Assembly (NCBI RefSeq): GCF_010550695.1
Contig: NZ_JAAGOB010000006.1
Span: 62,001 to 126,000, forward strand
Reading direction: 5' to 3'
Source: Phytoactinopolyspora alkaliphila
GTDB taxonomy: Bacteria; Actinomycetota; Actinomycetes; Jiangellales; Jiangellaceae
DNA length: 64,000 bases
Shown here: piece after piece, positions 17,301 to 25,991 of the stretch
Position numbering within the stretch: position 1 is the stretch's first letter
How the letters are laid out: each line of letters opens with the position of its first letter
Program-made: the position numbers and the translations under genes
Notes under the pieces: model-generated
The model's input: only the letters and a program-made list of their open reading frames with translations
The model's database searches: none
What the model was told of the DNA's origin: nothing

Positions 17301-17706
17301 CCGAGGAGGCCAGCACCGGCACCCCGGCCTCGGCCGCCGCCGCGACGGCGCGCGCCTTGTTCCCGGCGAGCTCGAGGATGTCGGCGGACGGGCCGACGAA
17401 GGAGATTCCGGCTTCGGCACAGGCCCGCGCCAGTTCAGGGTTCTCGGACAGGAACCCGTAGCCCGGATAGACCGCGTCCGCGCCGGAGCGGCGGGCCACG
17501 GCGACGATCTCGTCGACAGACAGGTACGCCCTCACCGGGTGACCGCGCTCACCGATCTCATACGCCTCGTCGGCCTTCAGCCGGTGCAGGGAGTTGCGGT
17601 CCTCGTGCGGGAACACCGCGACAGTGGCGGCTCCGAGCTCGTAGCCTGCACGTAGTGCGCGGATGGCGATCTCACCGCGGTTGGCGACGAGTACCTTGCG
17701 GAACAT
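14326..17706 (-). CDS. pyc: Pyruvate carboxylase
   Basis: The 1126-residue biotin enzyme carboxylates pyruvate to oxaloacetate and replenishes the TCA cycle. Domains in order: biotin carboxylase (KVLVANRGEIAIRALRA at the start, VKAVAGGGGRGMR ATP-grasp loop, FIEMNPRIQVEHTVTEEVT near residue 290), carboxyltransferase (TFRDAHQSLLATRVRT near residue 545, metal-site His pair in LPVHVHTHDTAGG), and a C-terminal biotinyl domain with AMKME, whose Lys is biotinylated. Its length is normal for the single-chain form. The gene stands alone, and its dependence on biotin fits with the bioY transporter cluster about 8 kb away. Confidence 0.96.
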   Translation of the reverse strand: MFRKVLVANRGEIAIRALRAGYELGAATVAVFPHEDRNSLHRLKADEAYEIGERGHPVRAYLSVDEIVAVARRSGADAVYPGYGFLSENPELARACAEAGISFVGPSADILELAGNKARAVAAAAEAGVPVLASSAPSADVDQLVAAAEEIGFPVFVKAVAGGGGRGMRRVNVPGQLREAIEAAAREAESAFGDPTVFLEKAVVNPRHIEVQILADGHGEVIHLYERDCSVQRRHQKVIELAPAPNLDPELRARICADAVRFARQIGYRNAGTVEFLLDEGGQHVFIEMNPRIQVEHTVTEEVTDVDLVQSQMRIAAGESLRDLGLTQDSITLRGAAMQCRITTEDPANGFRPDIGVISAYRSPGGSGIRLDGGTAFAGAEISAHFDSMLVKLTCRGRDFPAAVGRARRALAEFRVRGVSTNIPFLQSVLDDPDFRAGRVTTSFIEERPHLLTARHSADRGTRLLTYLADVTVNKPHGERPRLADPLLKLPEVPDGDPPRGSKQLLDELGPEGFARHLRSSSTLGVTDTTFRDAHQSLLATRVRTKDLLAVAPVVARTLPQLLSMECWGGATYDVALRFLAEDPWERLAALRASLPNICLQMLLRGRNTVGYTPYPQDVTTAFVDEAAATGIDIFRIFDALNDVSQMRPAIDAVRATGTAVAEVALCYTADLSDPSERLYTLDYYLKLAEQIVAAGAHVLAIKDMAGLLRAPAATRLVSALRREFDLPVHVHTHDTAGGQLATYLAAVQAGADAVDGAVASMAGTTSQPSLSAIVAATDHSERPTGLDLRAVGDLEPYWETVRKIYAPFEAGLASPTGRVYHHEIPGGQLSNLRTQAQALGLGDRFEEIEAMYAAADRILGRLVKVTPSSKVVGDLALHLVGAGVEPGAFETDPAAYDIPDSVIGFLRGELGEPAGGWPEPFRTKALQGRADPKPVRELSAEDRDGLEKERRVTLNRLLFPGPAQEFLDHRDVYGDTSVLPSKDFFYGLRPGQEHAVDLEPGVRLLIELEAIGEADERGMRTVMATLNGQLRPISVRDRAIASDVPAAEKADKSDPGHVAAPFAGVVTLVAREGDPVEAGATVATIEAMKMEASITAPRAGVVRRLAIAAVQQVEGGDLLMVIQSP

Positions 17707-17850
17707 GATCGATCCTTCCTGGCCGCCACCTGGCCGGCCATGCCTGGAACGCTGAGTCCTGCCGACGGAACGAACGTCGAGACCGTCGCTGAGGATACCG
17801 AGGACTCGGCGTGCCCGGATCGGTGTCTTGCCGTACGGGCACGTTCGCCG

Positions 17851-18810
17851 TCAGATCCAGCCGCGCCGGCTGGCCTGCGCCCCCGCCTGGAACCTCGTGG
17901 AGGCGTGCAAGAGGTCCATCAGATGCAGAACACGCCGACGTAGGGTGCGCGTACTCACCCCGAGCTGCCGGGCGATCGCCTCATCCTTGAGCCCGGCGCT
18001 CATCATCCGCAGCAGCGCCACGTCGTCGTCGGTCAGCTCCGCTGGCCGCCCGGTCTCCAGACCGGAGATCGGGAAGGCCCGCTCCCAGTACGCGTCGAAG
18101 AGGGCGATGAGCGCGGTGAGCAGGCTTGACTGGTGGACGATCGCGACGCTCTCGGTGGAGTGCTGATCAGTGGTGAGCGGGACGATCGCGACCCGGCGAT
18201 CGTAGACCCGCAGCTTGAACGGCAGCTCGGGAAGCACCCTGGCCTCTTCTCCCAGTGCGGCCAGTTGCGAGAGGACGGCCGGCCGCTGCGGCGCGTCGAC
18301 GGCCTCCTGGCTGTAGATCGCCTTCGCCACGACGCCGCGCTGTAGCAGAGGGCGCTCCGCGGCCAGTTCGTGCGCGCCCGGCTGAAAGACGTACGGGGGC
18401 TTGTCGAAGGCAAGGATCTCGCGCTGGGTGCCGTCGTTGAACTCGCGCGCGCGGCGAGCGATGGTCTCGGTTCCGCTGATCACCTCGATCAGCCCACCTG
18501 GATGGGCCTCGATGCGGCCGGTGCGGAAGTCCTCCGCGAGTTCGATGATCTCCGCGCGCACCGCGGCCAGCTCCGCCTCGCGCCGTTGAATCAGGGCGGC
18601 GAGCGCCGCATCCGGGGACACCGGCACGAACGCGCGGGCCGCCGTCCGACGGACGAGGCCCAGCTCTTCGAGCCGGGCGAGGGAGGCGCGGACTCGTGAC
18701 GTGGAACTGCGATGGGCGGCAGCGAGCTCGGAGAGCGTGCCGGACGGCTTGCGCACCAGGGTGCGATAGACCTGCTCGTCGAACTCTTCGACCCCGGCCG
18801 CTTGCAGCAT
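17851..18810 (-). CDS. TrmB/LuxR-type transcriptional regulator
   Basis: The 319-residue protein joins an N-terminal TrmB-like winged helix (TLSELAAAHRSSTSRVRASL, residues about 20-39) to a middle PLD-like sensor region and a C-terminal LuxR helix-turn-helix (LTDDDVALLRMMSAGLKDEA then IARQLGVSTRTLRRRV). The ATG at 18810 has GGGAGG just upstream, so the very long antisense extension through the protease gene is rejected. It is divergent from the subtilase, with a 132-base gap holding a 32-base dyad. It probably controls the protease and itself. Confidence 0.85.
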   Translation of the reverse strand: MLQAAGVEEFDEQVYRTLVRKPSGTLSELAAAHRSSTSRVRASLARLEELGLVRRTAARAFVPVSPDAALAALIQRREAELAAVRAEIIELAEDFRTGRIEAHPGGLIEVISGTETIARRAREFNDGTQREILAFDKPPYVFQPGAHELAAERPLLQRGVVAKAIYSQEAVDAPQRPAVLSQLAALGEEARVLPELPFKLRVYDRRVAIVPLTTDQHSTESVAIVHQSSLLTALIALFDAYWERAFPISGLETGRPAELTDDDVALLRMMSAGLKDEAIARQLGVSTRTLRRRVLHLMDLLHASTRFQAGAQASRRGWI

Positions 18811-18839
18811 GACACCCTCCCGTGGGTACGGATCGTGGT

Positions 18840-18871
18840 TGGCCAGAAGTGGCAACTGCCTGTTTTGGCCA
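18840..18871. promoter_or_regulatory. 32-bp dyad between the TrmB/LuxR regulator and the subtilase
   Basis: Two TGGCCA boxes (18840-18845 and 18866-18871) and an inner GGCA/TGCC pair (18851-18854 and 18857-18860) share the same centre of symmetry, and 12 of the 16 half-site positions match. It is 30 bases upstream of the regulator start and 72 bases upstream of the protease start. It is the best candidate operator for the adjoining regulator. Confidence 0.6.
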
Positions 18872-18942
18872 CAGGGCAAGTATGGACAGACACCTCCTCC
18901 GGTGCTGAACTGCCGCATACCGCACTGATCTTGGAGGACTCC

Positions 18943-21900
18943 GTGGAATACGTATCGCTTCGCCCGATCGCCGCTGCCGTGGCCTCGGCCGCGATGGCCG
19001 TCGGAGTGCTCGCGCAGGGCAGCCAGGCGGCGCCGGAGACGGCGGCCCTCCCCGCGACGACGACGGCGGCCCTCCCCGCGATGACGACCGCGGCCCTGCC
19101 CGCGACGACGACCGCGCCCCATCTCGCGGAATCGGCCGACGCGGTCAGGATCACCCTCATCACCGGTGACGCGGTGCACTATGCCGACCGCGGCGGTGCC
19201 TTCCCGGAGATCCATGTCGAGCTGGACCCCGGCAGTGGAACCCGTGAGGTCGAGATCGTCAACGGGCCGGACGGCGTCTTCGCGATCCCGGACCAGGCCC
19301 GGCCCTTGATCGACGCCGGCGTGCTCGATCGCGGCTTGTTCGACGTGCGCTATCTGGCGGAGAACGGCTACACCGACGACGAGGTGGACACTCTGCCGGT
19401 CATCGTGACCTATCAGGAGCCGGCCCGCACGGCCCGTGGCGATGCGGCCGCCGCCCTGTCCGAGCAGGCCGCCGAGCTGGCGGCGACCGTGGCCGAGCCG
19501 GTCCACCTGCATAGCATCAACGGCGCCGGCGTGCAGGTGGACAAGAAGTCCGCGGAGGACTTCTGGAACCAGATCCGGGGTGTGCCCGCTGACGCCCCGA
19601 CGGCCTTCTCGGCCGACGACGAGCTGGCCGCCGGAATCGGCAAGGTCTGGCTGGACCGGAAGGCCACCGCCAGTATGGACGACTCCCGCCCGCAGATCGG
19701 CGCTCCCGAGGCGTGGGAGCGCGGCTTCGACGGCTCCGGCGTGACCGTCGCCGTGCTCGACTCCGGCTACGACGCCGGCCACCCGGACTTCGCCGGTCAG
19801 GTGAGCGAGGCGATGAGCTTCGTCCCCGACGAGGACGTGCACGACCACGCCGGACACGGCACCCACGTCGCGTCCACGGTCGCCGGCACCGGCGCTGCCT
19901 CGGACGGCCGCTATGCGGGTGTCGCTCCAGGGGTGGATCTGGCCATCGGCAAGGTGCTCAACAACTCCGGATGGGGACAGAACTCCTGGATCATCGCCGG
20001 CATGGAGTGGGCCGCCGAGACCGCCGACGTGGTGAACATGAGTCTCGGCGCGTTCCCGAGCGACGGCACCGACCCGATGAGCCTCGCCGTCGACGCCATC
20101 AGCGCGGAGACGGGCACGCTGTTCGTCATCGCGGCCGGAAACGCCGGGCCGGACAGCTCGACGGTGAGCACGCCGGCCGCGGCAGACTCGGCCCTCGCGG
20201 TGGCCGCCGTGGACGGCGAGGATCAGATCGCGGGCTTCTCCAGCCGCGGGCCCCGGCGCGGAGACCATGCCCTCAAACCTGAGATCGCCGCTCCGGGCAG
20301 TCCCGTGGTCGCCGCCTGGGCCGCCGGCAGCAGCCCCGGGCCGGGCACGCCCGTGGGCGAGCACTATCTTGCGCAGTCCGGCACCTCGATGGCGAGCCCG
20401 CACGTCGCCGGCGTCGCGGCGATGCTCCTGCAGAAGCATCCGGAATGGGACGCCGGGCAGCTCAAGGACGCGCTCATGAGCACCGCGTTCGACGCCGGGA
20501 ACGACGTCTATCACCAGGGCGCCGGCCGGGTCGACGCCGCACGGGCCACGGGGCAGGATCTGTACGCCACGGGCAAGGTGGACTTCGGGTTCGTCCGGCA
20601 ACCGGCCCCGGGTGACTCCGCGCAGGCCCAGACCCTCACCTACAGGAACACCGGTGAAACCGACCTCGCGCTCGAGCTGACGGTCGACGTGCGCGGCCAC
20701 GGCGCTCCGGTCGGTCAGGACGTGCTTGGCCTGTCGGCGCAGACCGTCGTCGTTCCCGCGGGTGGGCAGGCCGAGGTGGACCTCACACTCGATCCGGTCC
20801 TCGCCTTGCCCGGCACCTACTCCGGGTTCGTCCGCGCCACCGAGCCCGGAGGGGCAGAGGTGAACACGGTGGTCGCCTACGCGGTCGAGGGGCCGGTCTA
20901 CGAACTCACCGTGGACGTGACGGACCGGTTCGCGGAGACCCCGCGCAGCGGCAGCCTGGTGGTCCAGGACCTGACCGACCCCGACATGTTCCACAGCTAC
21001 GCGGGCCTCGACGACTCCGGCCGAGCCGTGTTCCGCGTACCGGCGGGCGACTACACCGTCGACGGTCATTTCTCCACGCGCGATCCGGGCCGTCCGGACG
21101 TCGTTTACAGCACGGACATGTTCGCCACAACGGTCATCGGAGTCGACCGCGACATGTCGGTGACCATCGATGGCCGCAGCGCCGTCGACATCGAGTTCGA
21201 CGTCGTCGGGGAACGCCGCCGCACGGAAGCGACGCAGGTGACCCAGTCGCTCTTCCGCACCTCCGCCAACGGACGTCGCGGCGGCGTCACGGTGCTGAGT
21301 GACCTGTGGGGGAGCGACGCCCGCTTCGGAGCGATCCCGGCGGACGAGCCGCCAGCCGGGTCCCTGTCCATGACGGCGTTGACGACGTGGCGGGAGCCGC
21401 TCATCACCGCGAAGATCGAAGGCCAGGACTCCGCGCTGTGGACGGTCACACCGGAATGGACCGGCCGCTTCGACGGCACGCGACGCCTGGAACTGGTCGA
21501 CGTCGGCTCCGGCCGCGCGGAGGACTACGAGGGCGTCGATGTCCGGGGCAAGCTGGCCATGGTCGAGTCCGACTCGTACTACGTGGCCGACCAGGCGGCC
21601 ACGGCGCAAGCGCACGGTGCCGCGGCGATGCTCGTCGTCCCTGAGAGCCCCGGCGCCGTCTCGGTGATGCTGAGCTCTAGCAACACGCTTCCCGTGCTCG
21701 GCACCACATATGAGGAGACGACGAGGCTGCGGGAGCGGCTCGGCAGCGGTGCGGTGCACCTCACGCTGACCGGCCTGCGGGAGAGCACCTTCACCTATAC
21801 GCTGCGAGCGGCTGAGGACGGGGCGATTCCGAGCGATCTGGGCTATACGGTCAAGCGATCCGATCTCGCCGCGATCGAGAACTCGTTCCACAGCGAGTCG

Positions 21901-22830
21901 GAGCGCATGGGCAGCGCCCTGGTGACGGCCTACGAGGCGTGGCAAGGAGGGGCGACGCGCTACTTCGAGCCGGTGATGCAGCCCACAGTGCGCACGGACT
22001 ATGTCGTGGCAGGACCGGATATCCGGCAGGCGCAGCAGGCGACCTCCACGCAGGGATTCGACGCGGCCCGGCTCAACGGTGGCGAGACCGCGTACCAGCC
22101 GCGGGAGAAAGTCAGCGTGAGCTGGTTCAAGGCGCCCAGCCATCCCGCCGGCTACACGAGTCTGCCCTGCAACTTCTGCCGCTCCGAGGCGATCCTCCGA
22201 TTCGCGCCCAGCATCCTCGGCGACGCGGATCCGACCCACACGGGATTCGGCCGGATGAGCACGGCCACCACCGTGTACCGGGACGGTGAGCGGATCGAGC
22301 GGCCCGAGCTGCTGCTGGTCCCGGAGCCGGCGACGTACCGGATCGAACGGGTTGCGGAGGCTGTCCCCGACGAGGAGCATCTGCTGGCGAACCGGTCCGA
22401 GACCGCGTGGACGTTCCGCTCGGAGGCACCGTCAGCACTGGAGATCGAGGGTTGCCGCGGCCTGCTGCCCGGAGCCAACGCCTGCGCGGCACTGCCGGTC
22501 ATCCTCCTCGGCTACGACCTGCCGCTGGGGCTGGACAACCACGCGCCGGCCGGCCGGACGTTCAACTTCGTGGTGCGCACCGATCGGGCCAAGGGGTACA
22601 GGGGTCCGGCCTCGGTGGCCGGGATGGAGGTCTCGCTCTCGTACGACGACGGTTCCACCTGGGAGAAGGCGCACACGATCCCGCGGCCGCGCGAGGGCGG
22701 ATTCCGGGTGCGCGCCAAGCACCCGAAGCTGTCCGCCACCAACGGGTACGTCAGCCTCCGGGTCGAGGCGTGGGACGACGCCGGGAACCGGACGGTGCAG
22801 ATGATCGAGCGCGCCTACGCGCTGTCCTGA
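18943..22830 (+). CDS. Secreted subtilisin-family (S8) serine protease, large form
   Basis: The product is 1295 residues from the GTG at 18943, with GGAGG 6 bases upstream. An N-terminal signal peptide ends near QGSQA, followed by a short Ala/Thr/Pro repeat and an inhibitor-like propeptide. The catalytic triad is Asp273 (VAVLDSGYDAGHPDF), His305 (HAGHGTHVASTVAG) and Ser482 (SGTSMASPHVAGVAAML), with oxyanion Asn in IAAGNAGPDSS. The C-terminal 750 residues hold beta-rich domains, including a PA-like segment (GKLAMVESDSYYVADQAATA) and a Cys pair in LPCNFCRS. It should be exported and degrade extracellular protein. It ends 4 bases from the convergent lacI-type gene. Confidence 0.93.
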   Translation: MEYVSLRPIAAAVASAAMAVGVLAQGSQAAPETAALPATTTAALPAMTTAALPATTTAPHLAESADAVRITLITGDAVHYADRGGAFPEIHVELDPGSGTREVEIVNGPDGVFAIPDQARPLIDAGVLDRGLFDVRYLAENGYTDDEVDTLPVIVTYQEPARTARGDAAAALSEQAAELAATVAEPVHLHSINGAGVQVDKKSAEDFWNQIRGVPADAPTAFSADDELAAGIGKVWLDRKATASMDDSRPQIGAPEAWERGFDGSGVTVAVLDSGYDAGHPDFAGQVSEAMSFVPDEDVHDHAGHGTHVASTVAGTGAASDGRYAGVAPGVDLAIGKVLNNSGWGQNSWIIAGMEWAAETADVVNMSLGAFPSDGTDPMSLAVDAISAETGTLFVIAAGNAGPDSSTVSTPAAADSALAVAAVDGEDQIAGFSSRGPRRGDHALKPEIAAPGSPVVAAWAAGSSPGPGTPVGEHYLAQSGTSMASPHVAGVAAMLLQKHPEWDAGQLKDALMSTAFDAGNDVYHQGAGRVDAARATGQDLYATGKVDFGFVRQPAPGDSAQAQTLTYRNTGETDLALELTVDVRGHGAPVGQDVLGLSAQTVVVPAGGQAEVDLTLDPVLALPGTYSGFVRATEPGGAEVNTVVAYAVEGPVYELTVDVTDRFAETPRSGSLVVQDLTDPDMFHSYAGLDDSGRAVFRVPAGDYTVDGHFSTRDPGRPDVVYSTDMFATTVIGVDRDMSVTIDGRSAVDIEFDVVGERRRTEATQVTQSLFRTSANGRRGGVTVLSDLWGSDARFGAIPADEPPAGSLSMTALTTWREPLITAKIEGQDSALWTVTPEWTGRFDGTRRLELVDVGSGRAEDYEGVDVRGKLAMVESDSYYVADQAATAQAHGAAAMLVVPESPGAVSVMLSSSNTLPVLGTTYEETTRLRERLGSGAVHLTLTGLRESTFTYTLRAAEDGAIPSDLGYTVKRSDLAAIENSFHSESERMGSALVTAYEAWQGGATRYFEPVMQPTVRTDYVVAGPDIRQAQQATSTQGFDAARLNGGETAYQPREKVSVSWFKAPSHPAGYTSLPCNFCRSEAILRFAPSILGDADPTHTGFGRMSTATTVYRDGERIERPELLLVPEPATYRIERVAEAVPDEEHLLANRSETAWTFRSEAPSALEIEGCRGLLPGANACAALPVILLGYDLPLGLDNHAPAGRTFNFVVRTDRAKGYRGPASVAGMEVSLSYDDGSTWEKAHTIPRPREGGFRVRAKHPKLSATNGYVSLRVEAWDDAGNRTVQMIERAYALS
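19042..19113 (+). repeat. Three tandem 24-bp units in the subtilase N-terminus
   Basis: Three in-frame copies encode AALPATTT, AALPAMTT and AALPATTT, just after the signal peptide. They probably form a flexible spacer and could vary in copy number between strains. Confidence 0.85.
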
Positions 22831-22834
22831 GCGG

Positions 22835-23866
22835 TCAGTGGGGCAGGGGACCGGCGGAGTCGCGCACCGCGAGGTGGGTGCCGAGCTTGACGTACTGTCC
22901 GGTGGAGTAGCTGTCGCGGTGCAGCGCCAGGCGCACGGCCGCTCGCCCGAGCTCGGAGTGCGGGATGCTGACCGTCGTCAGGGCGGGCGCGAAATCCGCG
23001 GCGAAAGGAATGTCGTCGTAGCCGGTGACCGAGACGTCGTCCGGGCAACGCAGACCGGCGTCCCGCACGGCCTGCAACACTCCGGTCGCGACCACATCGG
23101 TGGCGGAGAAGATGGCCGTGACGTCCGGTCGCCTCCGCAGGAGATCCCTGGCACCGGCATACCCGAACGACCGGGTGAACTCGCCCTCGATGACGAGTTC
23201 CGGATCCGGCTCGAGCCCTCGCTCGTGGTGCGCTCGCCGGAAACCCCGGACCCGCGCTGTGGGAGTGGTCAGGTTCTCCTGGGCACCCATGAACGCGATC
23301 CGCCGATGCCCCAGAGCGAGCAGGTGGCTGGTCATGGCGAATGCGCCGCCTTCGTTGTCGTAGTCGACCACGGTCGCGGGCACGTCATCGCCCAGCGGTG
23401 GGCGGCCGCAGAGCACCAGCCGGGATCCGGCGTCGTCGAGCGCCCGCGCGAGGCGCACCATCCGCTCGCGGTAGGCGTGATCCTCCTGGCCACCTCCGAC
23501 GAGGATGACGGCGTCGGCTCGCTGCTCGCGCATCAGGTCGATGACCGCCAGCTCGCGCTCGGGCTCGTCGTGCGTGGTGCAGACCAGGCACAGCCGGCCC
23601 TCCGCCGTAGCCTGCTGTTCCACTCCGTCGGCCACGTGGGCGAAGAACGGGCCCGTGACGTCGCTGACGATGAATGCCACCGTCTTCGACGTGGCACCCT
23701 TGAGGGCTCGAGCCTGAGCGTTGACGACATAGTCGAGCTCGCGCATGGCCCGCTGCACCTTGGCCCGGGTGGCCTGGGCTACCGGATAGGTTCCGCCGAG
23801 GACCCGGGAGACGGTGGCTGGCGAGACGCCCGCGCGTGCCGCGACGTCCTTGATGCCGGGCCTCAC
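22835..23866 (-). CDS. LacI-family transcriptional regulator
   Basis: The 343-residue protein has an N-terminal LacI helix-turn-helix and hinge (IKDVAARAGVSPATVSRVLG, then LDYVVNAQARALKG) and a periplasmic-binding-protein-like effector domain (TVAFIVSDVTGPFFAHVADG; DAVILVGGG; VSVTGYDDIPFAADFAPALT). It starts with GTG overlapping the stop of the upstream hydroxyacid dehydrogenase (GTGA), so the two are co-translated. It likely represses that operon in response to a sugar or sugar acid. The operator is not obvious. Confidence 0.93.
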   Translation of the reverse strand: MRPGIKDVAARAGVSPATVSRVLGGTYPVAQATRAKVQRAMRELDYVVNAQARALKGATSKTVAFIVSDVTGPFFAHVADGVEQQATAEGRLCLVCTTHDEPERELAVIDLMREQRADAVILVGGGQEDHAYRERMVRLARALDDAGSRLVLCGRPPLGDDVPATVVDYDNEGGAFAMTSHLLALGHRRIAFMGAQENLTTPTARVRGFRRAHHERGLEPDPELVIEGEFTRSFGYAGARDLLRRRPDVTAIFSATDVVATGVLQAVRDAGLRCPDDVSVTGYDDIPFAADFAPALTTVSIPHSELGRAAVRLALHRDSYSTGQYVKLGTHLAVRDSAGPLPH

Positions 23867-24894
23867 GCGGCCGTCTCGAGGTCGGCGAGGGCGACGGCGT
23901 GCCGGAGCGGCCGGCCGAGACAGAACCTCTCCACCTCGTCCGCCGCGGCGCGGCCGATCCGGGCCAGCTCGTTGCCCTGGGAGCCCGCGATATGTGGGGT
24001 GAGGAAGACGTTGGGCAACGTGAACAGGGGCGAGCCCGCGGGCAGTGGCTCCGGGTCGGTGACGTCGAGCACGGCGCTGAGCCGCCCGGCGACGAGTTCG
24101 CCGGTGAGCGCGGCGGTGTCCACCAGCGAGCCTCGCGCGGTATTGACGAGAATCGCTCCGTCCGGCATCTTGGCCAGCCGTTTGCGGTCGAGCATGTGCC
24201 GGGTCGACGGCGTGGCCGGAGCGTGGACGCTGACAATGTCGCTGGTGGCGACCAGCTCGTCCAGGCTGACCGCGCGAACGCCGAGAGCAGCGGCGTCGGC
24301 TGTAGTGAGGTAGGGGTCGTGAACCGAGACGTCGAAGTCGAACGGCCGCAGCAGCTCGATGACCCTACGCCCGATGCGCGAGGCGCCGATGATGCCGACC
24401 CGTCGTCCGTAGTTCCCCACGTTCCCGTAGAGATCCCCGAGCGTGAACACCCGATCACGGCGATATCGCTCCCGGTGCTCGAAGACACCCTTCCCCGCGA
24501 ACAGGATCGCCGCCAGCGTGTACTCGGCGACCGGCGCCGCGTTGGCATCCGCGGCCGACGAGATCGCGATCCCGCGCTCCCAGCACACCGGCGTGGCGTG
24601 TCCCTTGACCGATCCGGCCGCGTGCACCGCCGCGCGTAGCTTGGGCAGGCGCTCCAGCGCGTCAGCGTCCAGGCGCGGGCAGCCCCATCCGGTGATGAGC
24701 ACCTGTGCTTCGGCCAGCGTGTTTTGCACGTCCGGCTCGTCGAACCGCTGCAGTATTCGCGCCGGATCGATGTCCACCACCTGGCGCAGCCGGGCGAGCG
24801 TCTCCGGAGGGAAGAGCGAAGGCACGTATTCGGGACTCATGACGAACAACGCCACGGGCTTGCCGGGGCCGGATGAATCGGTGGGAGGTGTCAC
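23863..24894 (-). CDS. D-2-hydroxyacid dehydrogenase
   Basis: The 343-residue NAD(P)-dependent enzyme would interconvert a 2-keto acid and its D-2-hydroxy acid. The Rossmann fold is VGIIGASRIGRRVIELL, where the family usually has GxGxxG and here reads GASRIG. Later come MPDGAILVNTARGSLVDTAA (catalytic Arg), the DPEPLP loop with the catalytic Glu region, and LTPHIAGSQGNE (catalytic His). It is coupled to the LacI-type regulator downstream, so it is probably induced by a carbohydrate derivative; the substrate is unknown. Confidence 0.9.
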   Translation of the reverse strand: MTPPTDSSGPGKPVALFVMSPEYVPSLFPPETLARLRQVVDIDPARILQRFDEPDVQNTLAEAQVLITGWGCPRLDADALERLPKLRAAVHAAGSVKGHATPVCWERGIAISSAADANAAPVAEYTLAAILFAGKGVFEHRERYRRDRVFTLGDLYGNVGNYGRRVGIIGASRIGRRVIELLRPFDFDVSVHDPYLTTADAAALGVRAVSLDELVATSDIVSVHAPATPSTRHMLDRKRLAKMPDGAILVNTARGSLVDTAALTGELVAGRLSAVLDVTDPEPLPAGSPLFTLPNVFLTPHIAGSQGNELARIGRAAADEVERFCLGRPLRHAVALADLETAA

Positions 24895-25375
24895 CGCAGG
24901 TAACCCTTCGAGCGAGAGCCGTAGAAAACGAACTCTATACTCTGCGCTGCTCTTTTAGCTGCCGGCCTGGCGCCTGAATAGACAACGTTCTCTGTGGGTG
25001 TGGCGCGCGACTACCGGTACTGGTCGATCAATGGAAGGTGTGTTCTCAGCGGTGGAGGACTGCGTGTTCCTGGCACTCGGGCGGATCCGGCGCCTTTGTA
25101 TGAACCGCGAGCCTTGATTACCGACAACGGAGGGTCGGTCGATGAGTGTGAGGCTGTCGTGCCGTCACACGCTTACAACATGACTGTGGAATCACACGCG
25201 GCCGGTGTTGTGGGAGACCTCCAAGACTGATCTCCGGCGCTGGTGCGGATCGTCGCTGCGCACCTGCGTGTGGTTCAGCGAGGGTTGAGCGTGTAGTGAT
25301 AGACACCTGACAGCGGAGGCAGGACGGGTCCCACGGCGGCGGCCCACTCGATCGCCGCTCATCTGGAGGAATCTC
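24895..25375. other. Intergenic region between divergent hydroxyacid dehydrogenase and bioY
   Basis: About 480 bases hold no gene I can support. A 78-codon frame at 24994-25230 lacks a ribosome-binding site and family resemblance. The region should carry promoters for both flanking operons. A short dyad GTGT-N8-ACAC lies about 70 bases upstream of bioY. No biotin-regulator box or riboswitch was recognised. Confidence 0.4.
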
Positions 25376-25981
25376 ATGACGAACGACTCCGCCGCCGCGA
25401 GGCCGCGTCGATTGCCGGCTGCCGACCTGGCCAGGGTCGCGGTATTCGCGGCCCTGATCGCCGTGCTCGGACTGCCGGGTTCCTTCAGCCTGTTCGGCAA
25501 CTCGGTACCGATCACTCTGCAGACCCTCGGCGTTCTGCTCACCGGAGCCATCCTGGGAGCGTGGCGCGCTGCGCTCACCGTTTTGTTGTTCCTGGCCCTG
25601 GTCGCTGCCGGGCTGCCGTTACTGGCCGGAGGACGGGGCGGGCTCGGCGTCTTCGCCGGGCCGTCGGTGGGATACCTCGTGGGTTTCGTCCTTGCGGCGT
25701 TCGTCGTCGGCTGGATCGTGGAGCGCGGGGGTGTGCGACCCGGAGCGCATTGGGTGCTGACTGCGGGCCTCCTCGGCTCAGCGGTGATCCTGCTGATCGG
25801 GATTCCGGTGCAATCCCTGGTCACGGGTGTTCCACTGGGGACCACGATCAAGCTGTCGCTGGTCTTCCTGCCGGGCGACGCGATCAAGTCGGTCGCCGCT
25901 GCGGTGGTGGTCACCGGAGTACAGCGGGCGTATCCGGACGCGGCGCCCGCCGCCCGGCGGGCTCGGCTGGCAATCCGATGA
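25376..25981 (+). CDS. bioY: Biotin transporter substrate-binding subunit BioY
   Basis: The 201-residue membrane protein is the S component that binds biotin for an energy-coupling-factor transporter. It has about six hydrophobic segments and BioY landmarks: FGNSVPITLQTLGVLLTGAI near residue 40, GRGGLGVFAGPSVGYLVGF near residue 85, and IPVQSLVTGVPLGTTIKL near the C-terminus. GGAGG precedes the ATG. It is the first gene of a tight operon with an adenylate-forming ligase, a thiolase-like protein and an EcfT protein. Biotin is needed by the pyruvate carboxylase encoded upstream. Confidence 0.92.
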   Translation: MTNDSAAARPRRLPAADLARVAVFAALIAVLGLPGSFSLFGNSVPITLQTLGVLLTGAILGAWRAALTVLLFLALVAAGLPLLAGGRGGLGVFAGPSVGYLVGFVLAAFVVGWIVERGGVRPGAHWVLTAGLLGSAVILLIGIPVQSLVTGVPLGTTIKLSLVFLPGDAIKSVAAAVVVTGVQRAYPDAAPAARRARLAIR

Positions 25982-25991
25982 GATATGCCAC

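Noticed and set aside
17851-22380. A 1509-codon minus-strand frame through the subtilase gene
   Set aside because: Only the last 319 codons (17851-18810) have family motifs and a ribosome site; the rest is antisense to a clear S8 protease.
24994-25230. 78-codon plus-strand frame upstream of bioY
   Set aside because: No ribosome site, no recognisable domain and composition like non-coding sequence.
25200-25375. BioQ/BirA-type biotin box upstream of bioY
   Set aside because: No TGAAC-N3-GTTAC-like or BirA-like site was visible; only a weak GTGT/ACAC dyad.
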